This document shows, piece by piece, positions 1 through 12,363 of a DNA stretch of 64,000 bases (positions are counted from its first letter, which is position 1; each line of letters starts with the position of its first letter). The stretch is taken from positions 173,353 through 237,352 of the forward strand of contig NRSV01000057.1 of assembly GCA_002286855.1 (NCBI GenBank). The letters are read 5' to 3'. Both the position numbers and the translations under genes were made by a program. The notes beneath the pieces are model-generated. The model saw nothing but the letters and a program-made list of their open reading frames with translations. It had not been told where the DNA came from and ran no database searches. This DNA comes from Bipolaris cookei. Lineage: Eukaryota > Ascomycota > Dothideomycetes > Pleosporales > Pleosporaceae.

Positions 1-1874
1 CATTTGCTAACGGCACCAGATGGCCTAATCTGTCTTTGCTCCCTACACAATTGCTCGACAGAGCATCCCACAATGTGCTCCAGCACAAGCCCACTGCCTA
101 CCCAGCTCTGTGCTACGGGCCAGATGCCGGTGACCCGCGACTACGTGACAACGTTGCGCAATGGCTGACTGCCTTCTACAAGCCGGCCGACCCAGTGTCT
201 ACAGAGCGAATATGCATTTCCGGAGGTGCTTCGCAAAACTTGGCCTGCTTACTTCAAGACTTCACAGACCCCTTGTATACGAGGAATATATGGATCGTAG
301 CACCGGCATACATGTTGGCTTTTCGCATTTTTGAAGATGCTGGTTTCTACAAAAAGCTTCGAGCCGTTCCTGAAGACGATGAGGGCATCGACATGGACTA
401 TTTGAAAAGTGAGATTAAAAAAAGTGAAGACAATGCAATTGCCGAGAACAACAATGAGCCGGTGCGTGTTTTCTTCCCCTTGTCTTGTGGTATGGTCTAC
501 TCGCAACCTCTCCCCTCGGACCTCATGGCCAATGTTAATTTCGAGCCTATGGCATCTCAAAAGCTGAATTACTTTTGCCTACCTCCACTGATAACAACAC
601 CAGCTTCTGAAGCCTCCACGTCCATTTAACAAAATATACAAACACGTCATTTACGCCGTGCCAGGCTTCTCGAATCCTAGCTCCAAAACAATGAGCTTGC
701 GGAGAAGAGAAGAACTCGTGCATTTGGCGAGAGAGTATGATGCTCTTATCATCACAGACGACGTATATGACTTTCTGCAATGGCCATCCAATCTCACCCC
801 TAGCACTTTTTCAATCGAAAATGCCAGTTTACCTCGCATCGTAGATGTAGACAGATACCTCGGTGGCGGCGCCGAAAGACAAGGTGCAGATGGGTTTGGC
901 AATGCCGTTTCCAATGGCTCCTTCTCCAAGATTTTTGGTCCAGGCCTCCGCACGGGTTGGTGCGAGGGTACTCCAAAACTGGCCTATGCCGTTTCACAAA
1001 CGTAAGCGTGTCTTTTCAGGAATTACATTCACACATGTCCTCTTGTTCTTGTCGTGAGTTTTTTGAAGCGGACTTTGTCTGTGTAAATCAAGACGGATGT
1101 AATCGTATCCGGGCTAGTCTGTATAGTGGCAGGCTAGGACTGGTAAATCCGCGTCTCGCTAGATGAGTTAGTAATAGCTAACGTTTTTGTAGAGGATCGA
1201 GCCGCTCAGGTGGATCACCCAGTCAGTTGACAGCTTGCTGTGTGGCCGAGACGTTGGAGACTGGCGAACTTCAGCGCTACGTGTACGATACGCTTCAACC
1301 CGCGTATGGTGATCGGTACAGGCATATGATAGAAGCCATCAACAACTACCTCCTTCCCCTAGGCGTTCGCGTCTCCCAGGCTGATCGTGAAGTTGTGGGC
1401 GGATACTTTATCTGGCTCACATTGCCTCCGCCACTGAAGGGCGCCGCGGTAGCACAACGCGCAAAGGAGGATGACAATTTAGCTGTTGCACAAGTAAGCA
1501 TAAACCTCTATTATACTCCCAGTACACAACATGTGCATGGCTAATGATAATGATTGCATAGGGTGAAATGTTCGAAGTGAGTCGTCTTCTCCACTCCCCT
1601 GTGCTCCTGCTAATTGATACAGGTCCCCGGCGACACTAAACATGAAGGCACATCTTTCAGCAACGACATTAGAGTCTGTTTTGCAGTAAGAGACGATGGC
1701 TGCAACTTGGGACTTGGGCTAACTTGTTGGCAGTGGGAGGAAGTAGATATGCTCGCAGAAGGCATCCAACGACTTGCCGATGTAATTAGCCGCATGTTGA
1801 GCGAGGAGGCTAACGGCGGACACAGCACCGGGCGGCCCGCTAGCCGAGAAGAGGATGCAAAGGCCTTGTGGTGA
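1..1874 (+). CDS. Class I/II (fold type I) PLP aminotransferase, 5' end outside window
   Basis: Coding sequence is already open at base 3, so the start lies upstream of the window. Six visible exons: to 461, 604-1001, 1193-1493, 1562-1576 (only 15 nt), 1623-1685 and 1734-1874; all junctions are GT...AG and keep frame. The product resembles the YER152C/2-aminoadipate aminotransferase-like group: a nucleotide-anchoring GGASQNL motif, YDALIITDDVYDFLQW holding the conserved Asp/Tyr near PLP, the Schiff-base lysine in NGSFSKIFGPGLRTGW, and a GSSRSGGSPSQ phosphate-binding stretch restored only after splicing the 191-nt second intron. The C-terminal part ends with a WEEVDMLAEGIQRLADVI helix. The family transfers amino groups between amino acids and 2-oxo acids with PLP; the real substrate cannot be read from sequence. 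An apparent frame change near 460-600 is an intron, not damage. Confidence 0.87.
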
Positions 1875-3614
1875 ACGATTGGTGTATCTTGTTTGAGTAG
1901 TGTAAGAGACTTGCCGAACTCGAGATGTGTTTGTCGAAGCCATTGGTAGGCTCTCATAAATGGCCCTGGATTTTGTCTGCACGGTGACATGTACACGCGA
2001 TCCAGACTTGCCTATTTGCCTTTGAATAATTTTCGCCTGGCGAAGCAGAGTACAATATACCGAAGGTAATATGTTAAGATGTATATCAAGATTCTACTAA
2101 GCTCAAGGGATCTGCATAGGCGTCGGGTGATAGCTGGCTAAACTTAAGCGTTTCATGCAAACAATACCTATGACCCACCGCTCCACTTTGGTTGAAATAA
2201 AAAAAGCAGGATGACCGGTGGCAGCGTGAAACAGAGAGGCCGTTTCGTCTGAGCCTCAGGCGGCGATTGGCATGCCACGGCATGCGATAATCTGCGTACC
2301 TGCATCATGTGGTGTTTTCGTGAGGCATGGCGCAAAGCCGCGACGGAGAGTGTTTCTTTGATCTTTGTTTTGCACCCGCAAGGCTCATCTAATGTCACGC
2401 ACAGCGTTCGTCACAGACACGACTAGTCTCTTCCATCTCCAGTTCGCTGTGTGAGGGTATATGCACAAGCAGCAGCAATAGAAGCCTCGCGGTCGGGTGA
2501 ATTGCTGCCCAAGCCCATGACTCCTGCGGGCCCTTGACGTGGATGGGCGATTTGCAGCATATCGGTGCACCCACATGGGATTTTTCCCGGAGTGTAGCGT
2601 CGAATGGCGTCTTCTTTGCATGCGGCGTTGAAGCGCTGGCATAAGGCTTCATCTCCAAAAACGGCCAACGAGGGCCTGTCGATGGCCTGGCGTTTCAGTG
2701 CCGTCGCACCTCCGACCCTCGGGAGTGGCGCTGCCAACCACATCCCTGTCTTCGATCCAGGGACAAACGCTCGCCTTCCACCCTCAGAACATCCTCCACC
2801 ACTCACTGGCCTACAACGCCCGCTCGTTTCACGCGGAGAGAGCCTTCTACGGGAATATTGCCGTCCTCTCGATTAGTGCACACCCTAAGTAATTTTGGAT
2901 CTACGCCACCGGGACTGGGCTACGTTCAGGCTACGCGTTCCTAGGGCAGCTTTAGGAGGTGGCCATGCGGCTTACGGATGCGGCCACAAGGCCTCATCAT
3001 GGAATACCAGAGAGCCATGAGCTTTTGTACGAGCGCGATGGCGCGCAGAGGTATGATGAAGAGGCCATCAAAGACAGCTGTCGTGGCAGCGTCCAAGGAC
3101 GTACAACACATCTATTCAGGGCTGGGGAAAATGGTGCAAGACCAGGACAGCGAACACCACACGCCCCTCATTCCAAACGTGAAACAAGTCGTCTCCAGAA
3201 ACGGGATTGGCCATACGAATCCTTTGTAAGTCCCCCCGCGAACACATCGCGTACTTATACAAGGCTGCAGTGCCCCCTCCCTGAGCCTCTCCCCTTCACG
3301 CAGGTTCGCTGTCACGCCCTTTCAGCACTCATTGTGTTGCTTCACTTCTTATTGTTCACTGTCATTCTTTACTATTGTTGAGGGATTTTTCTTATTCACG
3401 CTCACAATAACATCACCCACTACTTTCTTCCACATTCGTTGCTAGCCAACCTTTTACTTTGACACAACCACTTGCGCATTTGTGCACTTTCCCACTCGAT
3501 ACAGCAAAAACAACAAATCGTCTTTTGCAGGTCAACTGACGACTATTCCTTCAGTCTTTTGGATCATTTCTACCACACTTGACAACACCGAAACTCACAC
3601 TCCGCACTGTCATC
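1875..3614. other. Intergenic region, aminotransferase 3' flank and GH55 promoter
   Basis: About 1.7 kb without a gene I can support. Overlapping short open frames occur on both strands at 2390-2880 and 2960-3380, but none shows a recognisable domain, convincing splice pattern or codon preference. The stretch from about 3240 to 3570 is rich in CT runs and CAAC/CACA triplets, as is usual for promoters and 5' leaders of strongly expressed fungal genes, and probably belongs to the glucanase gene that follows. Confidence 0.5.
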
Positions 3615-5960
3615 ATGGTGGCTTTCGGCGCTGGAGCGTTTCTCCTGACGCTGCGCGTTCTCCTTTCCGCAACTCCATCTTCTGCCGTCCCTGTTGCTCA
3701 AGCACCGGCTGTCCCATCACCAGCACCATCAGCTGGTGGCTCTGGTTTCTGGATGCAGAGCATTAAGCGTCAAGGCCAGGCTGCTTTCAACCCCAATCCA
3801 CAATCTTACCAAGTCTTCCGTAACGTCAAGGAGCTGGGAGCCAAGGGCGATGGCGTTACTGATGATACCGAGATCATTAACAAGATTATTGCTGACGGCG
3901 ACCGTTGTGGTCAGGGCTGCGACTCCACAACCACTACCCCCGCCCTCATCTACTTCCCTGCCGGTACCTACATCATCAGCAAGCCCATCATTCAATACTA
4001 TTACACCCAGTTCATCGGCGACCCATTGAACATGCCTGTCTTGAAGGCCACTGCCAACTTCGAAGGTATGGGCTTGATCGATGCCGACCCCTATATCCCA
4101 GGTGGCGATGGAGCCAACTGGTACACCAACCAGAACAACTTCTACCGTCAGGTCCGCAACTTTGTTATCGACATCTCTGCTACAAAGGTCGCTGCTGGTA
4201 TCCACTGGCAAGTCTCTCAAGCCACCAGTCTGCAAAACATTGTTTTTGAGATGGCCAAGGGCGACGCTGGTAAGGACCAGAAGGGCATCTTCCAGGACAA
4301 CGGCTCTGGTGGTTTCATGACCGACCTGACGTTCAACGGTGGTGCCATTGGTGCTTTCATGGGTTCCCAACAATTCACTATCCGCAACATGACTTTCAAC
4401 GATTGTGGCACCGCCATCTTCCAAAACTGGAACTGGGTCTTCACTTACAAGAGCATCTTCATCAACAACTGCAAGGTCGGTCTCGATATGGCCAACAGCC
4501 CTTCCAACCAGACTGTTGGTTCTGTGCTCCTGCTTGACAGCAAGCTCACCAATACTCCAATTGGCATCAACTCCTCTTTTACTGAGAACAGCATCCCCAC
4601 CACTGGCGGTACCCTCATCCTGGACAATGTCGACTTCAGTGGGTCCGAGAAGGCTATTGTTGGTGCTAATGGCAACACCATCCTTGAAGGTGGCCGCAAG
4701 ATCGACGCCTGGGCTCAGGGTAACGCTCTTGCTGCTGGATCGACCCAGGGCCGTGTTCAAGGCGATATCAGCGGTGCACCTGCAAAGCCTAAGAGCCTTC
4801 AGGGCGAGAATGGTTGGTTCGAGCGCAGCAGGCCCCAGTATGAAAATGTGGATGTCTCCAAGTTTGTCAGCCTCAAGTCCAAGGGTGCTAAGGGTGACGG
4901 TGCGACCGATGATACTACCGCTCTCCAGTCTGCTATTGATGGCCTTCAGGAAGGCGAGATCCTCTATGTCGATCACGGTACCTACTTGATCACTAAGACC
5001 GTTACTATCCCTGCCGAGAAGAACGTTAAGATTGTCGGCGAAGTCTACAGCACCCTCCTAATCACTGGCGAGTTCTTCTCTAACATGAACGACCCCAAAC
5101 CTGGTTTCAAGATTGGTGCCAAGAGCGGTGACAAGGGCACTTTTGAGGCTTCTGATCTCATCATTGGTACCCAGGGTCCTGCTCCCGGTGGTATCTTGAT
5201 GGAGTGGAACATCAACGCCGAGAATGGCGCAGCCGGTCTTTGGGACGTCCACTTCCGTGTCGGTGGCTACGCAGGTACCAAGCTCCAGTCCTCCAACTGC
5301 AAGAAGAACCCCGATACCGAACATCAGCCCAACCCAGAGTGCATCGGTACCTTCATGCAGCTGCACATCACCAAGGACTCGAACGGCTACTTCGAAAACG
5401 TTTGGCTCTGGACTGCCGACCACGAGCTCGATCAGAATGATCACGCTCAGATCGATATCTACAACGGTCGCGGTATGCTTGTTGAATCTCAGGGTCCAGT
5501 CTGGATGTACGGAACGGCTTCTGAGCACTCTCAAATGTCGCAGTACCAGTTCTCTGGTGCAAAAGACATCTTCTACGGCGCCATTCAAACCGAGACTCCC
5601 TACTACCAGCCAAACCCTACTGCTGCCGTCCCCTTCACCAAGAACGACAAGTTCTTTGACCCGGATATGAGCCAAGCCAAGGCTGCATGGGCTGTTCGCG
5701 TCACTGACGGCAGCGAGAGCATCTGGAGCTACGGCGCGGGTACCTACTCGTTCTTCCAAAACTACGCACAGGATTGTGTTGTTAGCCAGAACTGCCAAGA
5801 AAACATGAACGAAGTTGTCAATTCGACCAACGTCAACTGGTTTGGTCTTTCGACAAAGGCCTCGGTCAACATGATCACCTCGGGTGGCAAGGGTCTCGTT
5901 AAGGATGAGGACAACCGCTCCAACTTCTGCGCTACACTGGCCATCTTTGCGCAAGCATAG
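3615..5960 (+). CDS. Secreted exo-beta-1,3-glucanase, glycoside hydrolase family 55
   Basis: A single exon encodes 781 aa from the ATG at 3615 (an in-frame TTG at 3579 is not a likely start). The N-terminus MVAFGAGAFLLTLRVLLSA is a signal peptide or signal anchor, followed by a Pro/Ala/Ser-rich linker of about 25 residues. Two tandem right-handed beta-helix modules follow, each opening with the diagnostic motif of the Pectate_lyase_3 fold: VKELGAKGDGVTDDTEIIN near residue 75 and LKSKGAKGDGATDDTTALQ near residue 425. This double module and the length match GH55, which releases glucose or gentiobiose from the non-reducing end of beta-1,3-glucan, in the cell wall or as a nutrient source. Codon use is strongly biased to C-ending codons (AAC, AAG, GGC/GGT), suggesting high expression. 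The ~415-codon open frame on the opposite strand is a by-product of that bias. Confidence 0.93.
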   Translation: MVAFGAGAFLLTLRVLLSATPSSAVPVAQAPAVPSPAPSAGGSGFWMQSIKRQGQAAFNPNPQSYQVFRNVKELGAKGDGVTDDTEIINKIIADGDRCGQGCDSTTTTPALIYFPAGTYIISKPIIQYYYTQFIGDPLNMPVLKATANFEGMGLIDADPYIPGGDGANWYTNQNNFYRQVRNFVIDISATKVAAGIHWQVSQATSLQNIVFEMAKGDAGKDQKGIFQDNGSGGFMTDLTFNGGAIGAFMGSQQFTIRNMTFNDCGTAIFQNWNWVFTYKSIFINNCKVGLDMANSPSNQTVGSVLLLDSKLTNTPIGINSSFTENSIPTTGGTLILDNVDFSGSEKAIVGANGNTILEGGRKIDAWAQGNALAAGSTQGRVQGDISGAPAKPKSLQGENGWFERSRPQYENVDVSKFVSLKSKGAKGDGATDDTTALQSAIDGLQEGEILYVDHGTYLITKTVTIPAEKNVKIVGEVYSTLLITGEFFSNMNDPKPGFKIGAKSGDKGTFEASDLIIGTQGPAPGGILMEWNINAENGAAGLWDVHFRVGGYAGTKLQSSNCKKNPDTEHQPNPECIGTFMQLHITKDSNGYFENVWLWTADHELDQNDHAQIDIYNGRGMLVESQGPVWMYGTASEHSQMSQYQFSGAKDIFYGAIQTETPYYQPNPTAAVPFTKNDKFFDPDMSQAKAAWAVRVTDGSESIWSYGAGTYSFFQNYAQDCVVSQNCQENMNEVVNSTNVNWFGLSTKASVNMITSGGKGLVKDEDNRSNFCATLAIFAQA

Positions 5961-6665
5961 AGTGCTTACATATGACATGATGATCGGAATTGTTTTTACT
6001 TTCTTGCCCCCACCTTTTGGAGGGACCCATTTTTTTCTTTTTTTGTGTACAGTGTATCAACAAACACATGCCCTTTTGTCTTTGGTGTCTTCCTCGCATT
6101 TTACAGGAAGCACTCCACACTCGCTTTGGGAGGAAATTGTTTCGATATCTATATATATATACCCCAGGGCATGAAACAGTGGACGAAAGGGACTTGATGA
6201 AAGGATATGGGAGTTTAGGACTGGCTCCTATGTAAATTTTTTTCTTTTATGTTTGAACCAAGGTAGATGAAAATTAAACAACATTTTTCATCACAACTTT
6301 TGATTCCTTTTTCGTGTGTGATGCGTGTGTGATGCGTGAGTGACATTTGGGCGAGTACGGTTGTTGCCTCAAATTTAATCGCAGACGTGATTGGCGAGAA
6401 GTGAGACTAAGATGTGGGAAACGAAGACGGGGCGATGATCTGTTGGAAGGTGGTCGCATTCCCAGGAAACATTTCATCACGAGGAACACGTCCCTGCTGA
6501 TCCAGTGCATGGTGGTATTGTGCGTGGAGAATTGGAGAAAAGGTCAAGGCACTCAATAAAAGCGAGTGGATCACGGAGGTGTGCGGGGAAAAAGGTCGGA
6601 GCTCGGTCTCAACGCCAAAAAGTTCCTGGGCGGGTTTTTTTTTGGTTTTACGCGACATAGCCTCC
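5961..6665. other. 3' UTR of GH55 gene and promoter of the methyltransferase gene
   Basis: T-rich runs at 6025-6045 and 6238-6250, an (AT)n stretch at about 6148-6161 and a short GTGTGATGC direct repeat at 6314-6345. No coding potential was recognised. It most likely holds the glucanase 3' UTR and polyadenylation signals, then the short promoter of the next gene. Confidence 0.45.
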
Positions 6666-8422
6666 ATGTCGCTCTACTACGAGGCCGCGGCCATTCTTGC
6701 CAACTCTGACAATGTCGGCGGGTCACTCAAGTCGCGCATATATAACAAGAAAGATTTGAAGAGCACGCCTGGGCAGCTCTTTGCGCTGATTGCAGAAACG
6801 TCGAAATGGTCGCTCGTATTGAAGGATGTGATTGAGAAGTGCAAGTTACTCACAGAAGAGAAGAAGGTCCATACCTCAAATGTTTTTTTCTAGGAAAAAT
6901 GGCTTACGCATCTCAGCTGACTCCAATTCTCGCTCTTCTGCTTACACATGATTTACTCCTCGCAAAGAATGGTGTTGCAGCACCCGCCAACCACGTCCTT
7001 AAGCTCGCCGTCACCCGACACAAAGCCCGCTTGAGCGCCGAGCTTACGAAAGCCTGTATACGACATGGATTTGCTACTCTTGGAGCTTTCAAAGAGGCTG
7101 TAGGTGATGGCAGACTGGATAAAGAAGAGGATAATGCTATGAAAAGTAAACATCCCCGTTGGGTGCGCATCAATACCATTAAGGCGACACTGCAGGAACA
7201 GCTTGCGACAACATTTGCTGGATATACCAAGACAGAAGTCCTAGAGGATGTGCTTACTGCGCCGAAGAGCTCCAAAGTCTACTACGAAGACCCAAACATC
7301 CCTAATTTGCTCGCGCTGCCCTCTAAGGTTGATCTCAGCAGGTCAATTGCTTACACAAAGGGCCAGATAATATTCCAGGATAAAGCATCTTGCTTTCCTG
7401 CATACTTGCTGGATCCAAATCCAGACGACGGCGATGTCATAGATGCGACTGCAGCGCCAGGAAACAAAACTACACATCTGGCCGCTATTGTTTCCGCTAG
7501 AAGACAGCCAGGCGAGGAACAGAAGGTCATCGCTTTCGAGCGCGACAAAGGCAGAACTTTTACCTTGCAGAAAATGGTCAAGTTGGCGTCGGCAGATAGC
7601 ATTGTCCAAGTAAAAGGTAACAGCGACTTCATAGCCGCTAAACCTGAGTCAGACGAGTATGCCAACGTTGGAGCCATACTTCTTGATCCAAGCTGCTCGG
7701 GTACTGGTATTGTTGGACGCGATGATGCGATCAGAATGCATCTTCCTGATGCACCTGGCGTCCAAACAACATCACAGAAGCTAGAAAGGGGGAAAAAGCG
7801 AAAGAGAAGTAATGAAGCAACAAAGGCCGACGCGCAACCGACGCTGAATTTGGACATGGATGATTCGGCGCCTGAAGAGACACCAATACAGGGTAAACTG
7901 ACAGAACGCCTGGCCGCCTTATCCAGCTTTCAACTTCATATTCTTACTCATGCCATGCTGTTCAAGAGTGCGCACAGAATTACTTACTCTACATGTTCGA
8001 TACATTTTGAGGAGAACGAAGGCGTCGTTTTCCAGGCGTTGGCATCCTCGGTCGCAAAGGAGCGGGGGTGGAGGATACTCAAACGGGATCAGCAAGTGGA
8101 GGGGTTGCAAAAATGGCACAGACGAGGCATTTGGGAGGAGAATAAGATTCACAATGACATGGACGAGTCGTTCAAGAAAGATGTATTGGAAGCATGTGTT
8201 CGTTGTGACAAGGGTACTGAAGAAGGTACAATGGGTTTCTTCGTGGCTGCCTTTATTCGTGAAGGTGATCAGCAGCCGGCACAAGTAACTGAAGTTGCGG
8301 TTTCTGAGGATGAGGAGTGGGTTGGCTTCAGTGATCATGGTGAAGTTGAAGAAGCAGTAGTACCGGCGATTGAAGAGCCTGGAGGCCGTAAGAAGAAAAA
8401 GCGAAAACACAGCAAGAAGTGA
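6666..8422 (+). CDS. RCM1: 25S rRNA cytosine-C5 methyltransferase, Rcm1/NSUN5 type
   Basis: Two exons, 6666-6866 and 6917-8422, joined over a 50-nt intron give 568 aa. The first exon encodes the family N-terminus (SLYYEAAAILANSDNVGGSL). The core is a NOL1/NOP2/Sun RNA m5C methyltransferase: SAM-binding motif I VIDATAAPGNKTTHLAA, motif IV LLDPSCSGTGI with the cysteine used for product release, and motif VI TYSTCSIHFEENE with the catalytic cysteine that attacks C6 of the target cytosine. The C-terminus ends in a lysine-rich KKKKRKHSKK tail expected to direct nuclear/nucleolar import. Yeast Rcm1 methylates one cytosine in 25S rRNA during large-subunit assembly. An insertion rich in Lys/Arg/Asp between motifs IV and VI is typical of the fungal proteins. 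Alternative acceptor use at 6893 would hit a stop, which fixes the splice site at 6916. Confidence 0.92.
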
Positions 8423-8630
8423 CGTGAATGGGGAAAATGAAACAGCCAGCCGGTGTGCACCATGGGTGGAAAGCGCAGTACCATGTCCCTCGGATGGGCA
8501 GGAGCCTTGGCCCTAGCATGAGAACCTCCAGCAACAGCTACCACTCTTCTCAATTCAGTCAACCTCAGCTTTGCATTATCCGCGCCACGTATCTTTTGAT
8601 CTTGCTCCTAACCACGTCGGTGTTTACGAC

Positions 8631-11070
8631 ATGGCACCCGATCGCGAATCAAACGTGTCGGTTCCACTCACTGTGTCTTCTCACCACACCTCAACATCTC
8701 CTATCAACCCTGACCTCTCTCGATCTAGGCTCAAAGAAGTCACGAAATGGATTCGCGACGAGTTGGACTTACGTGTGGCTCGGGACGGTCCTGATGTGCT
8801 CCAACCCGACGACGTTGTAACCCTCCACGAGACCTTTCTTGCTCTTCAAAACGCTAAAAACATCACCTTGTCCGACTTGAGAGCGACTGGCATTCATAAA
8901 GCGGTGAAGGACATCGCTGGAGTGGCGACCCGATGGCCTGGTCGATTGTGCGACGACTGCGATACAATCATCGACATCTGGACCGCCAAATTTGGCCCTC
9001 TTAATACAATCCACCCATTCCTGTATGGAAGAGGTGGTCGGCTTGATGGAATTGCTAGCGTACACGAGCAATCTCGCGATGTAAGCAGCTATTCCTGTTG
9101 CTTCGTGCCTGGATTAACCTCAGCGAGCAGGCGTTACTCAAGCAATGGGCTAAGACATGTCCCCAAAATATTCACCCCAAGCGATCTCATAGACTAGGCG
9201 ACCTAGGCTTTGTTGCTGGAAGGTAAGTTGATCATACCACCTTGACCAGATTCGTGTTGACAACCTCTGTAGCTGGTGGGTCAATCCTTTGTTTGCACAT
9301 CATGCCGGCATTATTGGCCTCGAGTCATGTGATGGTGGCACAACTTACGATAAATACGGGGCATATGCTTTGTTGCTAAGAGACACTGGTGAAATTGAAG
9401 CCAGCTGCGAATCGCGCTTCACCTACCGAGTTCCGCAGAGAGATAAGGGCAAGTTTCGACTTACCGCCGCCACACCGAGAAGCAGAGATCCTGTGCGGGT
9501 ACTTCGCAGTCATAGTATCAATAGTATATGGGGCCCAAAGGCTGGAGTGAGGTATGAAGGTGTGTACAGCGTCAAAGGTTGGTCTATTAAGCAAGCAAAA
9601 AGTGCAGATACATCTGGCGGGCAATGGAAAGAGGGCGACATCCTCTTCGACGTCAGATTCGAGCGTGCTGACCAGACGCCCATGGATGTTGTTATTAACC
9701 GGCCTACTGCGACTGAAATCGACGATTATGTAGAATACAAGCGCCTTTGCAAGCTGAGCCAGGACGGCAAGGAATATGAAGCAAAAGCAGCACATGACAA
9801 TCAATATCTTCATCCTAAATCCAAGGTAATGCGCCCAATTATACCTCCACCTTCTCCGCACGCGGCACCGAAGCTACCAAGGTTCGATCTCCCCCCAAGC
9901 GCGCTGCGAAAAGACATGGTTGAGCGTCTCCATTTCGACGAAGAAGCACACATTCGTATTATAGGAGATGATGAAGCACTCTCACCAAAGACTGCTCCCG
10001 TTGCAGACCCGTTGGACTTCACGGCAGTGGATAATAATAGCACATTGGCCTTTCCTTCTCGATCTAACCGAGGAAACATTCACGCCAAATTTGATCTGTC
10101 ATCCAACGGTCCAGATGGGCGTTCAAGCCCGGCAGGTTCCAATGCAAGCAGCGTACATACGACGCAAACTACTCATAATACTACCAGCACTCTACCTAAA
10201 ATCAACACCCGAGAAGTGGCTCCATGGATCGACTTTGATGCTGATCTGACCATCCCTGAGCCGCCTGGAGAACCGCTCATAATCCATCAACGGCCTATCA
10301 TTGTTCAAACGAACGCCACCCCAGCAGGCCCAACTAAAGCTCACAACACCGGCTCGCCCGAACTCCAATCTCGAGAGCATCTGCATAGTCCGATTAAAAG
10401 CACTCTTTCGTCTATTGTTACTGAGCGCCATTCTGATGACCGACAGGAGAAGAGGCACGAGGGTGACTTCAAGGGCATGCTTGGGGAAGTCCTTAGTCCT
10501 CAGCATGTGGCGAAGAAAGAGAAGAGAAAGAGTGAAGCTCCTCGCAAGAAGAATCTGATGACCAAACTATTTGATGGCATTCTGGACGATGACGATAGTG
10601 AACTGGACGGATCATCATGGGAGACGAAAACCAGTTTCTTCAAAACCAACGCAGCCATACCAAGACATAGGTTGGCAGATTTTTCTACTTCTTGGAAGCA
10701 GATTTCGCAACACTTTCCTCATGTTTTACTCAAATCATTCAGCGCAGATAGCCAGCTCAAGCTGCCTCGTAGTAACGATATCGGTTTTGCCAGAGGAACA
10801 GCTCACCTTCTTTCTTCTGATATGACCTCGAATAACACCAATACATCTGTTTCCACGAATGATCCTAACGAGGAACCCTTCGAGAATCCGACTGCACGAC
10901 TACAGAATGCAATGCCAATATCGATGAAGATCCTGATTTCACAGTCTAGCTCTGCGACTACTGTTAGTAGTGCGATATGCATACCTATTTTGGGTCACCC
11001 TAATTCTCTGCTTAAGTCCACTGACAAAGGGTCACTGGCGGAGACTAATTTGAGGAAAATGATAGGGTAG
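8631..11070 (+). CDS. YDG/SRA-domain protein
   Basis: Three exons, 8631-9080, 9131-9222 and 9273-11070, with two 50-nt introns, encode about 779 aa. Residues ~1-150 are helical and polar with a DDVVTLHETFLALQNAKNI stretch. The SRA (SET and RING associated) fold follows at ~175-360, recognised from HHAGIIGLESCDGGTTY, GAYALLLRD, FTYRVPQRDKGK, VRVLRSHS and RYEGVYSVKGWSIKQ, ending with the DILFDVRFER strand. The remaining ~400 residues are Ser/Thr/Asn-rich and apparently disordered, with a basic KKEKRKSEAPRKKNL patch. SRA domains flip out and bind (hemi)methylated cytosine. In UHRF1 and SUVH proteins they are fused to RING or SET domains, but neither is seen here. Fungal single-SRA proteins are widespread and poorly characterised. 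The exact start could be the in-frame upstream ATG near 8571, but 8631 better fits a normal leader. Confidence 0.8.
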
Positions 11071-12363
11071 TTGCGAAATCCGAATATGAGGATGGAGTCG
11101 GAAGGCTTCTTTGTCGACTTGAAAGAGACTGGTAGAGAGGACTGGAGTAGCAGTAGCGCAGAACGAGTATCAGAGGATGTTGCGATACAGCCTCCATATC
11201 TACATGTGTGTGAGGATGTTTTCGCTTCAGTAGAAAATCCCTAGTATCAACCTTACCTTTCCTGCACCTACTACCAAAACACCAGTTACGTAGCACAACA
11301 GTGCATCTTCCGTCTCTGACATCATATCCTCCTGTTCCTGTCTCCACTCACTCCCCATCTTTTACTAACAGTACGCCTCTTCTGGGCCTATATTCCGCTC
11401 TATCCGGCCCTAGACTATGCACCTACGAGTATGCCCGATGAACACCCGAAAGGAGGAGAACTCGAAGCCAGGAAACGCATTCGCTACTTCCATCCAACGA
11501 AACGCCATTGTACAGAGGCTCTTTAAGTACATGGGAGTATATCTTCAGAAATACGGTATATGTACACAAATACATGCAGCACGCATGCAACGTCAAGTAT
11601 AATCGACTACGTAGGCGGCTTGTTTGCGCCTCTCTTTCTCTTTCCTCGGGTACCAAAGTACCCGCATATCGCCCGCCGTCTGTGCACAAGCCAATTAACC
11701 GCAGAGCGCGCTCGCGCGGCTAAGTACGTATGCGGTCTTTGATGCATATGCAATGGAAAACATCTGCAGGCGCTTGGAAACGTCTACGTTTGAGGCTGAG
11801 CCGTGCTTGTCCTAAACATTTGACATCAATCCGGACAAGGTTTCATGGTCGGAAAGAATCTTTTCCTCCTGCGTCTTTTTTTTCAAATAAAAAAGGTATG
11901 TGTAAATGGGCGTTGGTAATTGGTTAGCAAATGCCTCTCTTATCTTTTCAAACAGGATCAAAGGGAAACCCATGGGATGGTCCGTGTTCTGTGTGCGACC
12001 GTGCGCGCTTTTTTTCTTGCTACTATGACTCGCTGTGTGGATCGGATTTGTTGGAGCTGGGAATATTGCGGTGCTACTCTCGGCGGTATGGTGGAAACTT
12101 CTTTCATATACTAGGTCGGAATCCTACGTACTGCATTGTCGCTAGTGCTTAGTGGTAAGGAAAGAAGGTTGTGTATGTACAGGAAATCGAGGGGTATCAA
12201 GATTGCATTACTGAAAAAAAATAACAATAACGTCTTATACAATGAATGCGCTCAATATCTCATTGCAAAGGCGAGATTGGAGGATAAAAGCTCATACAGT
12301 TCCATCCTCTTTCACACTTCTTTGGCGTGATGCTATCATCGTACACATTGGAGCGCATCTCTC
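11071..12363. other. Convergent intergenic region
   Basis: About 1.3 kb between the SRA gene and the convergent permease gene. It contains only short overlapping frames with no domain signal, a T9 run at 11877 and A-rich tracts near 12213-12222. It probably holds the two 3' UTRs; I see no further gene. Confidence 0.45.

Noticed and set aside
462..603. Frame change in the aminotransferase
   Set aside because: A 142-nt GT...AG intron restores the conserved sequence leading to YAVPGFSNPSSKTMS.
2390..3380. Possible small genes between the aminotransferase and GH55
   Set aside because: Overlapping frames on both strands, no domain, no convincing splice pattern.
3729..4976. A 415-codon open frame on the minus strand opposite the GH55 gene
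   Set aside because: It mirrors the strongly biased codons of the glucanase; its translation is low-complexity and without domain signal.
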